Positions 48,572 to 60,540 of a stretch of 64,000 bases of DNA are shown piece by piece. The stretch covers positions 26,592,044-26,656,043 of the forward strand of contig NC_084887.1 of the NCBI RefSeq assembly GCF_958979055.1. The letters are read 5' to 3'. The DNA comes from Alnus glutinosa (lineage: Eukaryota; Streptophyta; Magnoliopsida; Fagales; Betulaceae). Position numbers and translations under genes: made by a program. Position 1 is the stretch's first letter. Every line of letters begins with the position of its first letter. The notes beneath the pieces were generated by a model, which saw only the letters and a list, made by a program, of their open reading frames with translations, searched no databases and had not been told where the DNA came from.

Positions 48572-49618
48572 ATGTCCCGTAGCCACAAAAATGTCGAACA
48601 AAGTGCAAACCCAAAGCCAAACTTCCCATGGAAGGTGAAGCTCCTCATGGGAGCATTTTCGTGGATCTCCGACGCCTCATTCCGCCCCAACGTGAGAGTC
48701 AACCGCCGCCTCTTCAACTTCTTCGACTTCAAAGTCCCTCCCTCTCCCAATCCCCCCGATGGCGTTGCCTCCTCTGACACCACCTTTGACCCTTCTCGCA
48801 AACTCTGGTTCCGCCTCTACAACCCAACCCCCACCCCCACCCCCACTGGCTGCGATCCAAACCACGTCGTCGGCATGCCCGTCATCGTGTTCTTCCACGG
48901 CGGCGGCTTTGTCATCGGCAAGGCCAACTCGATTTGGGTGGACAAAGCGGCGCGCCGGCTCGCCAGAAAACTCCGCGCCATCGTCGTCTCCGTCAACTAC
49001 AGGCTGGCGCCAGAGCATCGGTTCCCGTGCCAGTACGAAGACGGTTTCGACGCGCTGAGATTCATCGACGAAATGGACGGAGACGATCTGCCGGCCAATG
49101 CTGATCTTAGCCGTTGCTTTCTCGCCGGAGAGAGCGCAGGAGGGAACCTGGCCCACCACGTAGCGGTCAGAGCCGGCGAGTACGGCTTCAAGAGGGTAAA
49201 CCTCCTCGGGCTGATAGCAGTACAACCGTTTTTCGGAGGGGAGGAGCGGGTCGAGTCCGAGATCCGATTATCCTGGGGCCCGACTCTGAGACTGGACTCG
49301 GCGGACTGGTATTGGAGAGCTTTTTTGCCGGACGGGTCGGACAGGGACCACCCGGCGGCGAATGTGTTCGGACCGAATGCGGGTGAAATATCGGGCGTGA
49401 AGTTCCCGGCTGCGCTTGTTATAGTTGGAGGGTGCGACCTGTTACGGGATAGGGACATGAGGTACTGCGAGGGGCTGAAAAGATCGGGAAAAGAGGTATA
49501 CCTGGTGGATTATCCGAAAGCGGTCCACGGGTTCTGGAGCATGGGCGTGAGGCCCGAATATTGTTTGTTTTTAGAACAAGTGAGGGAGTTCATGCAAAAG
49601 CAAATGGCCGAATATTGA
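48572..49618 (+). CDS. CXE18-like: CXE18-like carboxylesterase, alpha type (CXE-3)
   Basis: Intact, intronless 348-residue carboxylesterase, unit-2 partner of CXE-1. I chose the ATG at 48572 (MSRSHKNVEQ), matching CXE-1; upstream in-frame sequence has no ATG. Oxyanion HGGG at 109-112; triad S188, D289, H319. It differs from CXE-1 by an extra PT pair in the PTPTPT linker and about 22 substitutions, several changing charge: D5H, N to K in PSRK, E to A and Q to R in DKAARRLARK, and N to K two residues before the catalytic His (YPKAVHGF). The frame is preserved, so the divergence looks like tolerated or selected change, not decay. Confidence 0.93.
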   Translation: MSRSHKNVEQSANPKPNFPWKVKLLMGAFSWISDASFRPNVRVNRRLFNFFDFKVPPSPNPPDGVASSDTTFDPSRKLWFRLYNPTPTPTPTGCDPNHVVGMPVIVFFHGGGFVIGKANSIWVDKAARRLARKLRAIVVSVNYRLAPEHRFPCQYEDGFDALRFIDEMDGDDLPANADLSRCFLAGESAGGNLAHHVAVRAGEYGFKRVNLLGLIAVQPFFGGEERVESEIRLSWGPTLRLDSADWYWRAFLPDGSDRDHPAANVFGPNAGEISGVKFPAALVIVGGCDLLRDRDMRYCEGLKRSGKEVYLVDYPKAVHGFWSMGVRPEYCLFLEQVREFMQKQMAEY

Positions 49619-50266
49619 GGTACTCGATCGGTAGTCGGTACTCCTGCAACCTTTTCTTGCTGTTGCATGCATGCATGTGAATTGTGATCGATCGAGCAAT
49701 AAATAAATAAATAATCTTCCAAATATTGTTCCATTATCACCATTTCATTTCTGTGTAAATATATGCCTTTATTTTCGATCTTAATTAAATCGTTTCAAGA
49801 TTGAGGACATGATATTCTCAGATATGCTTGTGGAATGATGAATGATCGATAATTCATAGCAAAATTAATAAAATATTAATTAAAAATTGAAACATATATA
49901 ATATCATTCGATCAAACACGATATTTTGCCATAAGAGGAATAATTAACAACTATATATAATGGAATCCTACGTGACATACATGGCGTGCGGTGTGCCTAA
50001 TTAAGTTGGCTCCAACGTGGAAACAACTATGGACTCAATTATAATAAGATCGACTAGGAGATCGAGTGGAGAGATTATTAATTGTCGATGTAATTGGTTA
50101 CTTAATTCCACCAAAAGATCGAGAGTCTATTAATCTTCAAATTTTTTTTACAAATCTATGGTACTCACCACGCCAATTATGCCAATTTTACAAGGGGATT
50201 CGATCACAAGATCCCATTGAAGGATGGAGTTGATCTACCTAGTTAACGTGCGCTCTTATAGATTAA
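49619..50266. other. 3' flank of CXE-3
   Basis: AT-rich copy of 21924-22570 with many small differences (repeated gatcga motifs here). No gene is seen. Confidence 0.5.
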
Positions 50267-51995
50267 TGCTCCATTTGTTTCGGTGTAAACTGTTTTCTGA
50301 AAAATATTTTCGACATTTTTCCAATTTCCAGTGTTTGGTAGGGGAGGAAATAATGGTCAACGGAAATCATTTTTAGTTTGAATGTAGAAGTCGCTTTAAT
50401 TTTTTTGAGGATTTAAACTCTTTATTCTTCCACGCACGTTTGTGAGAATCTGCCTAGGGGTGTAATTTCGGACCGGCTATAACCGACCGGGAAACCGGCT
50501 TCGAGCACTAACTGGCTCCGAATAACCGAAAAATCGGGAAACTGGTTTGGTAATAACCGGGTATCTGGAGTCGGAGTCGGGTATTAGTTTTTTAGACACC
50601 CGGTTATAACCGGGTAACCGGCGGCTCTAGGTGTATAATATATTAAAAAAATTAAAAAATTACATGGTCAAGAAAAATTACCAAAAGTTTTGATTCAGAA
50701 TCTATTAATGTATGTATATGTATATAATGTATCAATTTGTGCGACCAGAATAATCTGAAAAGTGATCATTTCATGGTCAATAAATTATTTGCAATATGGG
50801 AAAGAAAATTTGTAGCCATAGCTTTCCTTTGTATCCTTCAGCAAAATGATAGAGATACTGTTCTAGTGGTGACCATGCGTCTAGTCTCGATATCAAATTA
50901 TATATAGATGGACTTCCAAGCTCTAAGATAGATGAACATTGGAAAGTCTAAAAGTCTGCTCAGCCATCTGAATCGCCGTGGTGGAAGGCTTTCCATGGTA
51001 TCAAAACTTTTTGTATCCCTCAATAAGTCCTATGCATTGTTTGCAATTTTGCCAAAGAAAAACAACAGAGAAGAAATGCATGATCTATAATATTCAAGAA
51101 GAGAGCAGATCAAATTGCACTGAGACACCTCAACACATTCCTCTTTCACATCAAAAGGAAATCGTGGAGAAAAGCCTATCACACAATCAAATTTTTTGAT
51201 ATTTATGATGATAATTGATGTGGCAAGATCATATGGCTGCAGAGAGGGGAGCCAAACTTTTTTTTTAAAAAAAAAATCTACGTTGACCCAATACTTAAAA
51301 AAGGCAAAAAAAAAAAAAAAAAAAAAAGTAATTTTTTTTAACAAAATACTACCCAGTCTGGATGGCCGGTTAACTGGGGTACCTGGTTCCGAAGCCGGAT
51401 AATCGCTTAACCGGAGTATCTAGTTAAGGAGCTGATTATTGAAATTCAATAATCAGGGACCCCGGAGTCGGTTCCCAGTTATTACCTAATAACTGGAAAC
51501 TGGCTCCGGGTTTACACCCTTAAATCTACCACCGCCGGGCATTGGAGTTTGTTAGTAGCCCGACTGTACCACCGAAGATCCCTGAATTTTGGTATTCGAG
51601 TACCGGAATCCAGCAGCTTTGGCCGAATTCCAGCGATGGTCACCGGAATCTGGCAATGTTGCCGAATTCCGGCTAAACTGGCCGAAATCTGAACTATACG
51701 GTCGGAATTTGGCCAGTACTCCTGGATTCCTGTCGTATTGTCTAGATTTTGGCCAGTTTTGCTGGAATTTAGAAATTTATGCCAGACTCCAACCAAAGTA
51801 GCCTAGATTCTTACAAAATTGGCCGGAATCTAGCGACGGCGGTTGGACGTTGCAGGATTCTGTTTTACATTATTGGTGATTTTTTCGTACGAGCTAAACA
51901 CTGAAAAATATTTTTAAAATAATTATTCCTTTCAAAAAATGATTTCATTGAAAATATTTTAAGATGAAAACATTTTACTTCGAAACAAATTGAGT
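50267..51995. mobile_element. TIR element of the 'tttgtttcggtgtaaa' family
   Basis: Left end ccatttgtttcggtgtaaac and a right end that is roughly its complement (cattttacttcgaaacaaat), with inner wording tgaaaaatattttcgac on the left and a related complement on the right. The inside has ccggaatctggcaatgttg-type short repeats (51590-51850) and two stretches rich in taaccgg/ccggtt (50455-50640, 51350-51510) that oppose each other. No transposase. Unit 1 keeps only the left part (22575-22890). Limits are approximate and no target duplication was identified. Confidence 0.5.
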
Positions 51996-52028
51996 ATAAA
52001 AGAAAGAAGAAAAAAGAAAAAGAGGGAC

Positions 52029-53561
52029 CACTACTAAAAAAAAGCAGATTCTAGACGGTTTAAAACCGTCTAGAAATGCAAAAAAAACCGTCTGAAATTG
52101 ATTTCAGACGGTTTTTTCTAGACGGTTTAAAACCGTCTAGGAATATGTGTCGCTAATTAAGGTTCGGGACGGTTTTATCCAAAACCGTCCGCAATTCTAG
52201 ACGGTTTGACCCAAACCGTCTAGAACTGGTTCTAGACGGTTTTGGGCAAAACCGTCCATAAAATTTTGGACGGTTTAAACCAAAACCGTCCAGAATTTGT
52301 CTTCCTTTTTTTTTTTTTTTTTTAAAAATTATAATTATAATTATTATTTTAAATATAATTATTGTTCTTGTTTTTATTTTTATGTTCGGTGGGCGTCTCC
52401 GGTTCTACCGGAAATCCATCGGAGAGACGTTCCACCGGTCCTTCTTCGGTCACTGCCGGTCTCCTTCGGATTCCACCGGTCCTTCTTCGGCTTCTCCAGT
52501 CACTGCCGGAAATCCATCGGTCAAACCCAAGAATCACAAAACAGAGGAAAAATCCTTCACAAATCAAACAATCTTTCACAATCCAAACCCAAAACAGAGG
52601 AAAAATCCATCACAAATCAAACAATCCTTCACAATCCAAACCCAAGAATCACAATCCACACTCAATACAACACAAAATTAATGCAAATCTAACCTAAGAA
52701 TTTCACTTACCTAAAACAAAAAAAATCAAACATCCATCCGGTGGCTTGGAGAAAGTGGTGTCGAGGAGGCCGGAAGGGGGGAGAGAAAGAGAGATGAAGG
52801 GAGAACCGGCCGGAAATCCACGTATTCCGGCCGGATCTGTCTCTGATCCGAACAGAGATTCGGTCGGGCGCGGGTATCGGTCGGATCCGGCCGGATATTT
52901 GACCTTCCGCTTCAGATCTGACCTCAGCAACGTCACCGACTCCGGCCGTGTCCAGATCGCGTCGTCCCGTTCCCATCGCCCGTCTCAGTCGCCGACCGCA
53001 GAGACAAGAAGAAGAACGAGAGGGAGAGGGAGAGAAGGGGTCGGACTAATTAAAAAAGAAGGGATCTGGGTCTTTATTTTAAAAGAAAAAAAAAGAAAAA
53101 AAAATAAAGGAAAAAAATAAAAAGAAAACAGAAGAAAAAAAAGAAGTTCAGAGACGGTTTTAGGAAAACCGTCCGGAAAAAATGAAAGTAAAAAAATTCA
53201 AACGGTTTTTTTTTAAACTGTCTATAAATTTAGTGACGGTTTTCCTTAAAACCGTCTGGAAATTTCCAGACGGTTTTCACAAAACCGTCTGAAAAAAAAA
53301 AAAGCAAAGAAAAAAATTCAGACGTTTTTTTTAAACCGTCTGTAAATTTACAGACGGTTTTATTAAAACCGTCTGGAAATTTAAATTTATAGACGGTTTT
53401 GAAAAACCGTCTGAAAATTTACGGACGGTTTAAGTAAAACCGTCGTAATTTTTGATTTTACAGACGGTTTTCAAAAAACCGTCAGTAAATTTTATTTTTC
53501 TAGACGGTTTTTAAAACCGTCTAAAAAGAAACCGTCTAGAATATACTTTTTTTTAGTAGTG
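52029..53561. mobile_element. Non-autonomous CACTA element, 1.5 kb
   Basis: Ends CACTACTAAAAAAAAG and its near-complement, flanked by an exact 3-bp target duplication gac (52026-52028 and 53562-53564), as expected for CACTA. Both sides are packed with subterminal repeats of the type agacggtttt/aaaaccgtct (52050-52290 and 53150-53545). The central 52380-53120 has no transposase; it holds ccggaaatccatcgg and ccggccggat wording and a doubled stretch around caaatcaaacaatc. Its terminal and subterminal motifs differ from the 12.8-kb CACTA, so it belongs to another family. Confidence 0.92.
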
Positions 53562-53564
53562 GAC

Positions 53565-53905
53565 TTGTCGTCATTGATGATATGCTGTCCACGGGGATAA
53601 TCATGAGGGCAAGCAACAATCCCTTTTCATCACCTGTATTCGTGTAAAAAAGGAGAATGGGTCATGGCATGGGTTGATCCCTCACTCTATTAAAATAGGA
53701 AGAAATAAGAAGCTCCATGCAGCTTATTTTTCGGTTGAGAGGTTACGAAATCTATTATATATGCATTCATGTAACACATTACTTAAAAAATGATAGTTTG
53801 GACGAACCCAACAAGCAAAAGAGGCATTTGTAATGCCGCCAAAAATAAATTAGGAATTTGAAGATAATAATGAAATAAAATAATAAATTAAATATATGTT
53901 TTGAT
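53565..53905 (+). mobile_element. Gypsy reverse-transcriptase relic (unit 2, after the alpha gene)
   Basis: Unit-2 counterpart of 35708-36045, with the same RT-type start (gatgatatgctgtc, cacggggataatca) and the same AT-rich tail. Old and broken. Confidence 0.7.
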
Positions 53906-54112
53906 GCCATGCAACAACGTATGATAGATGGTAAAAGCGAGCTTAAGATTGAAGGTTAAATTTGAACGTTAAACAATATATCAAGAAAGGGAAAAATACA
54001 TTTGATAAAAAAAAAAAAATCATCAAACTTAAATCACTTGCCAAACGAGGCTAAAAATATTTCCAAGAAAAATAAAAAAGGTGACCAATCTGTACTGCCC
54101 TGCACTCATGAG

Positions 54113-55815
54113 CAGAGGCGGAGGGAGGGGGGGCCGAGAGGGGTCAAGTGCCCCACCTCACCTTCCAAAAGTTTTCCTTATCCTATGTAAAAAATTTTGA
54201 ATGTCTTGATTGCTCCCCCTCAATCACTCATCAGGGGCAACTGACATTATCCTTAGCCACCCACTCATCAGACATCAAGGACAAACTGCAAACGACTCAC
54301 CTGGCCCAGTCTTGACATTTTTTCTTTCCCAGTTTCAGTTCAGGCCGTCTTTTAAGTAGGCTTGACAATTTTTGACACGACCCGCAAATTTGACACGAAC
54401 ACGACACAACAAATTTGGGTTTGAGTTTGGGTTTAACATTATTAGGTTTGGGTCATAATTAGGCCAACCTGATTATGACCTGGTTATAATCGTGTTTCGT
54501 GGGTCAATCCACGGGTTGACCCGTGAACACGATTATGACACGGTTCCTTTAATAATTAAAAAAAAAAAAAAGTGAATTAGTGAACATAGAAGTGGAGAAG
54601 AGAACCCTCGCCGCACGCCCTTTTCAGTTTTCAACTTTTCGTCACTTTTCTTTCAGACTTACAGCCTCTCTCATTTCTGCCTTCAATTTCAATCTTTAGA
54701 CTTTAGTGAATTAGTGCCCTTCACTGCTTCACTCGTTCACCACTTCACCGTTCGGTGTTCACGCAGCCGGTAGCCACTACGCCTCACCGGCTTCAACCTT
54801 CACGCGGCGCCTTTCCCATCTGAGACTCTGAGAACAGCATCTGAGTCGACCCACAGCCACCAGATCCACTCGGCCTAAGCAAGTCTTCAGCCTTCACGCA
54901 GTGCCCTTCCTGTCTGAGACTCTGAGAACGGCGTCGGAGTCGACCCATGGCCACTAGATCCACACGGTTTAGTGTTTCTTTTGTTTTTTTTTTTGTTTTT
55001 AAAAATCCAGTGTTTCTTTTATTAAGTATAGTACTTGCTGGACGTGTAGATCTACAGAACAGAATGAATTGCTTCAAAAAATCATAAAATAGCATTCAAA
55101 AAATTCTTTCAAATAAATCGGGTCGTGTCGGGTTGACACGACCCGTTAAGTAATCGTGTTTATCGGGTCGTATTCGGGTTACCCGATTATTAATCGGGTC
55201 GTGTTAATGTCACGAGTTTCGACTCGATTAATAATCGGGTCAGGTTTGTGTTGAACTCGTTTGTATAATCGGATTAGTTGGGTTGATACGAACCCGAATT
55301 GCTAAGCCTACTTTCAGGTCAGATGAAGAGAGGAAGAAGATGAATAGATACCCTTTTATTATTTCTCCCAAACGAAACGTTTAAATAAGCTTTGTTGTTG
55401 AGTTTTTTTTTTTTTTTTTTTTAAAAAAAGTACATAGGAAACAATCCAAAACATAACCGAAGCTGAAAACAAGAACAAAGGGAAACTAAGAAAAAATAAA
55501 GGAAACTAAAAGAGGGTAGATTCTTTCCGCTGACAATTTAAATTGAGGAGCCCGAAGACAAATAAGAGTTTTTTTTTTTTTTTTTTTTTTGACATATCTA
55601 CACAAAAGAGATAGGATCCAATCGAACTATCCTATGGTACAAGTAAGCTTTCTTGTTTGTTGCCCAAAATGCAAATTTGTTGGTTTTCAAAGCTGGCGGT
55701 TGCAGTAGCTTTTTTTTCTTTCAAAAATGCGTCACGCGACGACTTGTAGACTTGATTTTGATTGAGACTTGAGAGATCAAAGTCACCAAACTGACTATTA
55801 ACATGACCACCAAAT

Positions 55816-55846
<31 letters not shown>

Positions 55847-56434
55847 AAAAAAGACTACTAACAATTTAACATGGCCTGATGGCCAACAAAAAAAACTTAC
55901 AAAAGAATTTTTTTTAAAAAAAAAAACTAAAGTATATATATTAAAACATCGAGTTGCGTTTTTGCGAAACTCTCAAGTCTGAAGCAACAATTACTATACT
56001 CTTTTCTGCGGTCGAATTTTTCTTCTTCTAGCCATTTAATAATTACTATATAAATTGTTTAGCTATTTTTTTTTTAGAGCAAACGACTATTCAGAAAAGA
56101 GCAATTTTTTTTTTCCTTTTACAATTTTTCTTCCTTGAAATTTTTTAGATATTTAATCGAACTTTTCCATTGGTTAAGCTTTTATATTTACACTATTCTT
56201 TTAAATTACTTGTTTAAGAATATATATCGTTTTATTATATTTTTTTTTAAAGTTTTTATTATAAATTTTAATTGTATGAAATATATAATTGTAGTTATAT
56301 GAGGTTATGAAGAATAACAATGATTCTATTTAATTTTATTAAATTGTTAATTTATTACATTTTTTTTAAAATATTTTTAATCAATTTATTTTTTAATCTT
56401 GACCCTTTAAACTAAAATTGAGGCTCTGTCACTG
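54113..56434. mobile_element. hAT element (CAGAGGCGGAG family), unit 2 copy
   Basis: Begins CAGAGGCGGAGGGAGG and ends with the complement of CAGTGACAGAGCCTCAA. Flanking octamers ctcatgag and cttttgag agree at 6 of 8 positions, and unit 1 has the unfilled site (about 38060). 2.3 kb, non-autonomous, AT-rich right half. A second hAT (54357-55310) is nested in it. Confidence 0.8.
54357..55310. mobile_element. hAT element nested in 54113-56434
   Basis: TAGGCTTGACAATTTTTG at the left and the complement of TAGGCTTAGCAATTCGGG at the right; flanking octamers cttttaag and ctttcagg agree at 6 of 8. Shares subterminal wording (acacgacccgcaaatttgac) with the hAT at 5946-6966. No transposase; 954 bp. Confidence 0.75.
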
Positions 56435-57372
56435 CTTTTGAGTCATGATCATCCAACTAGTACTGTTGATTCGTTGAAAGACTGAAGAGATCGAGATGGC
56501 TCAAAAGATATCAATAATGAATAATATTACTAGTCACAAAGAAGCAAATGAGAAGCAAATATGTCTACGGCGGTTCAAGCGGGGTTTTAGTTTGAACTTT
56601 GAAGCGTTGCCACTTCTAGAACCAACCAATTCAAAAATGTCTGCTGCAAAATTACAAAATGGTCATCATTCGTAAGCCGGGTCGGTAGAAGAGTCGACGA
56701 GTCCCGCCGATGACGCCTTAACAATATCCGTCCTTGTCCTTGATGGGTAACCAAAAGTCTCTTGGGGATGAGAATTGAGAAGAGTCAAAAAAAAAAAAAT
56801 AATAATAATAATAATAAAATAAAATAATAAAATAAAATAAAAAATAATAAAAAATAATAATCCTTACACTCATTTCTCACAACAGTCTCACAACAAGCTG
56901 ACGTGGCTGGTAATATTTTATTATTTTTTTTGTTTTGTTTTGTTTTGTTTTCTTTTTATAAAAAAATAATAAAATATTACCAGCCACGTCAACTTGTTGT
57001 GGAATTATTGTAAGAAATGAGTGTATGGATCATTTTTCGTAAAAAAGACTACACAAAAGTAAACTTTTAGGAGTGTTATTACAGGACGTAGGTGAGTTAT
57101 TGAATCATTTCAAGTGGCAAAGAATTTTAAAATGACGTCGTCCTTTTATTTTTTTTTGCCATTAGATCTTGGCCGTCCATTTTCATCTGCTGTTATTTTA
57201 TAGCTGGATCTAAAACTCGCATTCAATATTTATGACCCGATGTTTCAGTCTCAGCCGCCCGACTTAACTATAAGAAAAAGAGCCATACCACCAGAAGCTG
57301 CATGCGTTAATTGGCTTACGAGTCCTAATAAATAAGGAAAGAGATATCCATAATCCCGTAGCGACGAAAAAA
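56435..57372. other. Upstream region of CXE-4, with a MITE
   Basis: Copy of about 38063-38853. A foldback MITE lies at about 56858-57035: tccttacactcatttctcac and caagctgacgtggctggtaa on the left are opposed by near-complements on the right. Unit 1 lacks it. An A/AAT-rich run (56788-56858) precedes it. Confidence 0.65.
57268..57276 (+). promoter_or_regulatory. Possible TATA box of CXE-4
   Basis: ctataagaa about 100 bases before the start codon, same as for CXE-2 (38756). Confidence 0.4.
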
Positions 57373-58377
57373 ATGTCTGAACAAAGCGCAAACCCAAAAC
57401 CAAACATGCCATGGAAGGTGAAGCTCTTCATGGGAGCTTTTTCCTGGGTCTTCGACGCCTCATTCCGCCACGACGTGAGCGTCAATCGTCGCCTCCTCAG
57501 CTTCTTCGACTACAAAGTCCCTCCCGATGGCGTTGCCTCCTCCGACACCACCGTCGACCCTTCTCGCAACCTCTGGTTCCGCCTCTACAACCCAACCCCA
57601 ACCCCCACTGGCGGCGATCCAAACGACGTCGTCGGCTTGCCCGTCATCGTGTTCTTCCACGGCGGCGGCTTCGTCGGCGGCCACGCCAACTCGATTCTGA
57701 TACACAACGCGGTGCACCAGCTCGCTCGAGAACTCCACGCCATCGTCGTCTCCGTCAACTATCGGCTGGCGCCGGAGCATCGGTTCCCGTGCCAGTACGA
57801 AGACGGGTTCGACGCGCTGAGATTCATCGACGAAATGGACGGACGCGATCTGCCGGCCAATGCTGATCTTAGCCGTTGCTTTCTCGCCGGAGAGAGCGCC
57901 GGAGGGAACCTGGCCCACCACGTAGCTCTCAGAGCCGGCGAGTACAGCTTCAAGAGAGTGAACCTCCTCGGGCTCATAGCAGTACAACCGTTTTTCGGAG
58001 GGGAGGAGCGGGTCGAGTCCGAGATTCGATTTTCCCGCGGACCGATATTGAGGCTGGACTTGACGGACTGGTTCTGGAGAGCTTTTTTGCCGGACGGGTC
58101 GGACAGGGACCACCCGGCGGCGAATGTGTTCGGACCTAATGCAGGTGAAATCTCGGACGCGAGGTTCCCGGCTGCGATTGTTATAATTGGAGGGTGTGAT
58201 CCGTTACGGGATTGGGACATGAGGTACTACGAGGGGCTGAAAAGATCCGGAAAAGAGGTATACCTGGTGGATTATCCGAATGCGATCCACGGGTTCTGGA
58301 GCATGGGCGTGATGCCCGAATATTGTTTGTTTTTAGAGGAAGTGAAGGAGTTCATGCAAAAGCAAATGGGCAAATGA
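57373..58377 (+). CDS. CXE18-like: CXE18-like carboxylesterase, beta type (CXE-4)
   Basis: Intact, intronless 334-residue carboxylesterase, unit-2 partner of CXE-2. Oxyanion HGGG at 96-99, triad S175, D276, H306. By my count it differs from CXE-2 at 7 residues: I20M, S29A, G35V, I37V, N43S, Q to H in GGHANS, and P to S in RFSRG. All 15 nucleotide differences lie in the first 670 bp of the coding region; the last 335 bp and about 345 bp of 3' flank are identical except for a TA run. The leader before the ATG differs by several small indels, so regulation could differ from CXE-2. Confidence 0.93.
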   Translation: MSEQSANPKPNMPWKVKLFMGAFSWVFDASFRHDVSVNRRLLSFFDYKVPPDGVASSDTTVDPSRNLWFRLYNPTPTPTGGDPNDVVGLPVIVFFHGGGFVGGHANSILIHNAVHQLARELHAIVVSVNYRLAPEHRFPCQYEDGFDALRFIDEMDGRDLPANADLSRCFLAGESAGGNLAHHVALRAGEYSFKRVNLLGLIAVQPFFGGEERVESEIRFSRGPILRLDLTDWFWRAFLPDGSDRDHPAANVFGPNAGEISDARFPAAIVIIGGCDPLRDWDMRYYEGLKRSGKEVYLVDYPNAIHGFWSMGVMPEYCLFLEEVKEFMQKQMGK

Positions 58378-58507
58378 GGTACAGGTACTCCATCGTTATA
58401 ATTTGCGTGGCCTACTATCCCTGTTACTTGTGAGGCTGTGAGCAGCTGAGCTGCATAATATAAAATATGCATTTATTTTATATATTAAATCGTTTTTAAG
58501 AGGAAGA

Positions 58508-58546
<39 letters not shown>

Positions 58547-59127
58547 CTGAGATTCTCGTTCTATATATGTATAATAACATCTGATTTCTCTCTACCTGCA
58601 CAACAATGTAAAATTCCCCACATTTATAAATGAATTATTTAAATAAATTAGAATTTGAAACATATCCTATCAAACACGACAATAGTCAATAGCCATCCAT
58701 ATCAGGGGGAGTTCCCTCCTACTTGGGTTGGGTAATTCAGAGTGTATATCTCTTTGCGTGTTTGAGATTGCGATTTTATAAATAAAATGTATTATTTTAA
58801 ATTAAATTATAAAATATAAATTATATGATAATTCTGTTTTTAAAAGTTTATGATTTAAAAATGTAGAAATCTACTTTTTAAAATCGCAGACAATTGAGTG
58901 TTTTTTTAAAAACACAAAATTTTAAAAAACTATCATGTAATTTTGTAAAATGTTCAATTACGTTTTTAAGAATCACTTTTTCAAATTATGTATTTTAAAA
59001 TTAATATTTTTAAATCACGTTTTTTTAAAATCGAATACCTTAATTTGGTAAATTGTCTTTTTTTTGGTTCCGCCAGTTGCATGACTTTCGGGTTCTTTTC
59101 TTCTGATAAGAAAAAATGACTATATAT
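58378..59127. other. 3' flank of CXE-4
   Basis: Identical to the CXE-2 flank up to 58724 apart from a TA run (58510-58542), then clearly diverged AT-rich sequence. No gene is seen. Confidence 0.5.
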
Positions 59128-59735
59128 GGTGCGTTTGGTTCGTAACATTATTCAATATTCGAACCGAGTTTTTATTCAAAAACTCATACCCGGATCCAAG
59201 TTGAATAAAACCCATAGGTCACTTGAATAAAGTTTGAATAGTTTGAATAAACCCATCATATATTTATTATTATTATTCTTTACCATACCAATCATTATAC
59301 ACAACTTTTCATACAATCCAATCATTTCCAATCATTTTATACTATTATAAAACACTTTTTTAAAACCCATCATATATTTTTTATTATTATTTTTTACCAT
59401 ACCAATCATTATACACAACTTTTCATACAATCCAATCATTTCCAATCATTTTATACTATTATAAAACACTTTTTTAAAACCCATCATATATTTTTTATTA
59501 TTATTTTTTACCATACCAATCATTATACACAACTTTTCATACAATCCAATCATTTTCAATTACTTTATACTATTATAAAACACTTTTTTTCAATCTTTCA
59601 AATTCAACACCCAAACACATATTCAAAAGAATCTAAAATTATATTCAATATTCAAACACATTTTCATTGCCTTGAAATCCGTGATCAGATTCAAAATATT
59701 ATTCATATTCGAAATATTCGATACCCAAACGCACC
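59128..59735. mobile_element. TIR element with internal 114-bp tandem repeats, unit 2 only
   Basis: Ends GGTGCGTTTGG and its complement. The insert is missing from unit 1 (about 40620-40630). Inside are three tandem copies of a 114-bp unit starting cccatcatatattt at 59252, 59366 and 59480, with few differences between them. No coding capacity. I found no clean target duplication, so the superfamily is open. Confidence 0.72.
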
Positions 59736-60540
59736 AAACCGACAAACACGCGTGGTTGGTATTGAAAAATCAACTACATAATCTTATGTGAAGGCCCACC
59801 AAAGGAAAAAAGAATTATTATGGACTGAACTCTTTTAGTATAAAGAAGCAGACATGCATTAAGCGAGAAAACAACTTTATTTTTCTTTAAGGATGTTGGG
59901 TTATGGTCGAGACATTTTAGTTTGTCGACCGTTAAACAGAGACCCCCATTAATCCCGGGTGTCGGGGCAGTGCTTATTGCTGACCAGGATGATATCATGG
60001 GCGTGGTGGGATGTGTAATGAAATAATAATAAAAGTAACATTTTGGCATTTCAAAGAATAAAATCCTCTTTAGAATATGGTTATAATCACACGGGTTTTG
60101 ATTCAGATACTTCGAGAACTTCGGTACTGTTTATGCGTTTTTTTTTTTTTATTATTATTATTTTTTTTATATTTTTCACCACCGATCAACATCAAAACAT
60201 TCTCACTTTTTTCACTTTTTATATCACTTAAATAATTTTTTATTACTATTCAAATAAAAAAATTCATTACAATACAAATTTTTTTCACTTTTTTATATAA
60301 ATTCTTTTTATTTTATATCACATCATCACTTTTTACTAATTTCAAAACTAACAATCCACTACTATGTTCTGTTCTGTTCTGTACATGTCTTTATCAAACA
60401 AGGCCTTAATACAAAGTGTGATGAGATAACAGTTAACCCATAACCCATTGCATAAATCACGGTCCAAAACAGCGCCATGTCACTGCTCCCCTCCCCCCCC
60501 CTCCCGCCCCACACACACACGCGCGCGCACACACACACAA
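59736..60540. other. Spacer with low-complexity tracts
   Basis: Partly homologous to 40630-41090. It has AT-rich runs (60130-60360) and a C-rich tract followed by alternating CA/CG dinucleotides (60486-60538), a composition able to adopt Z-DNA. No gene is seen. Confidence 0.5.

Noticed and set aside
52297-53120. Frames of 76-131 codons in the small CACTA
   Set aside because: Overlapping frames in several phases with repeated Pro/Ser/Arg wording; no protein family, no transposase.
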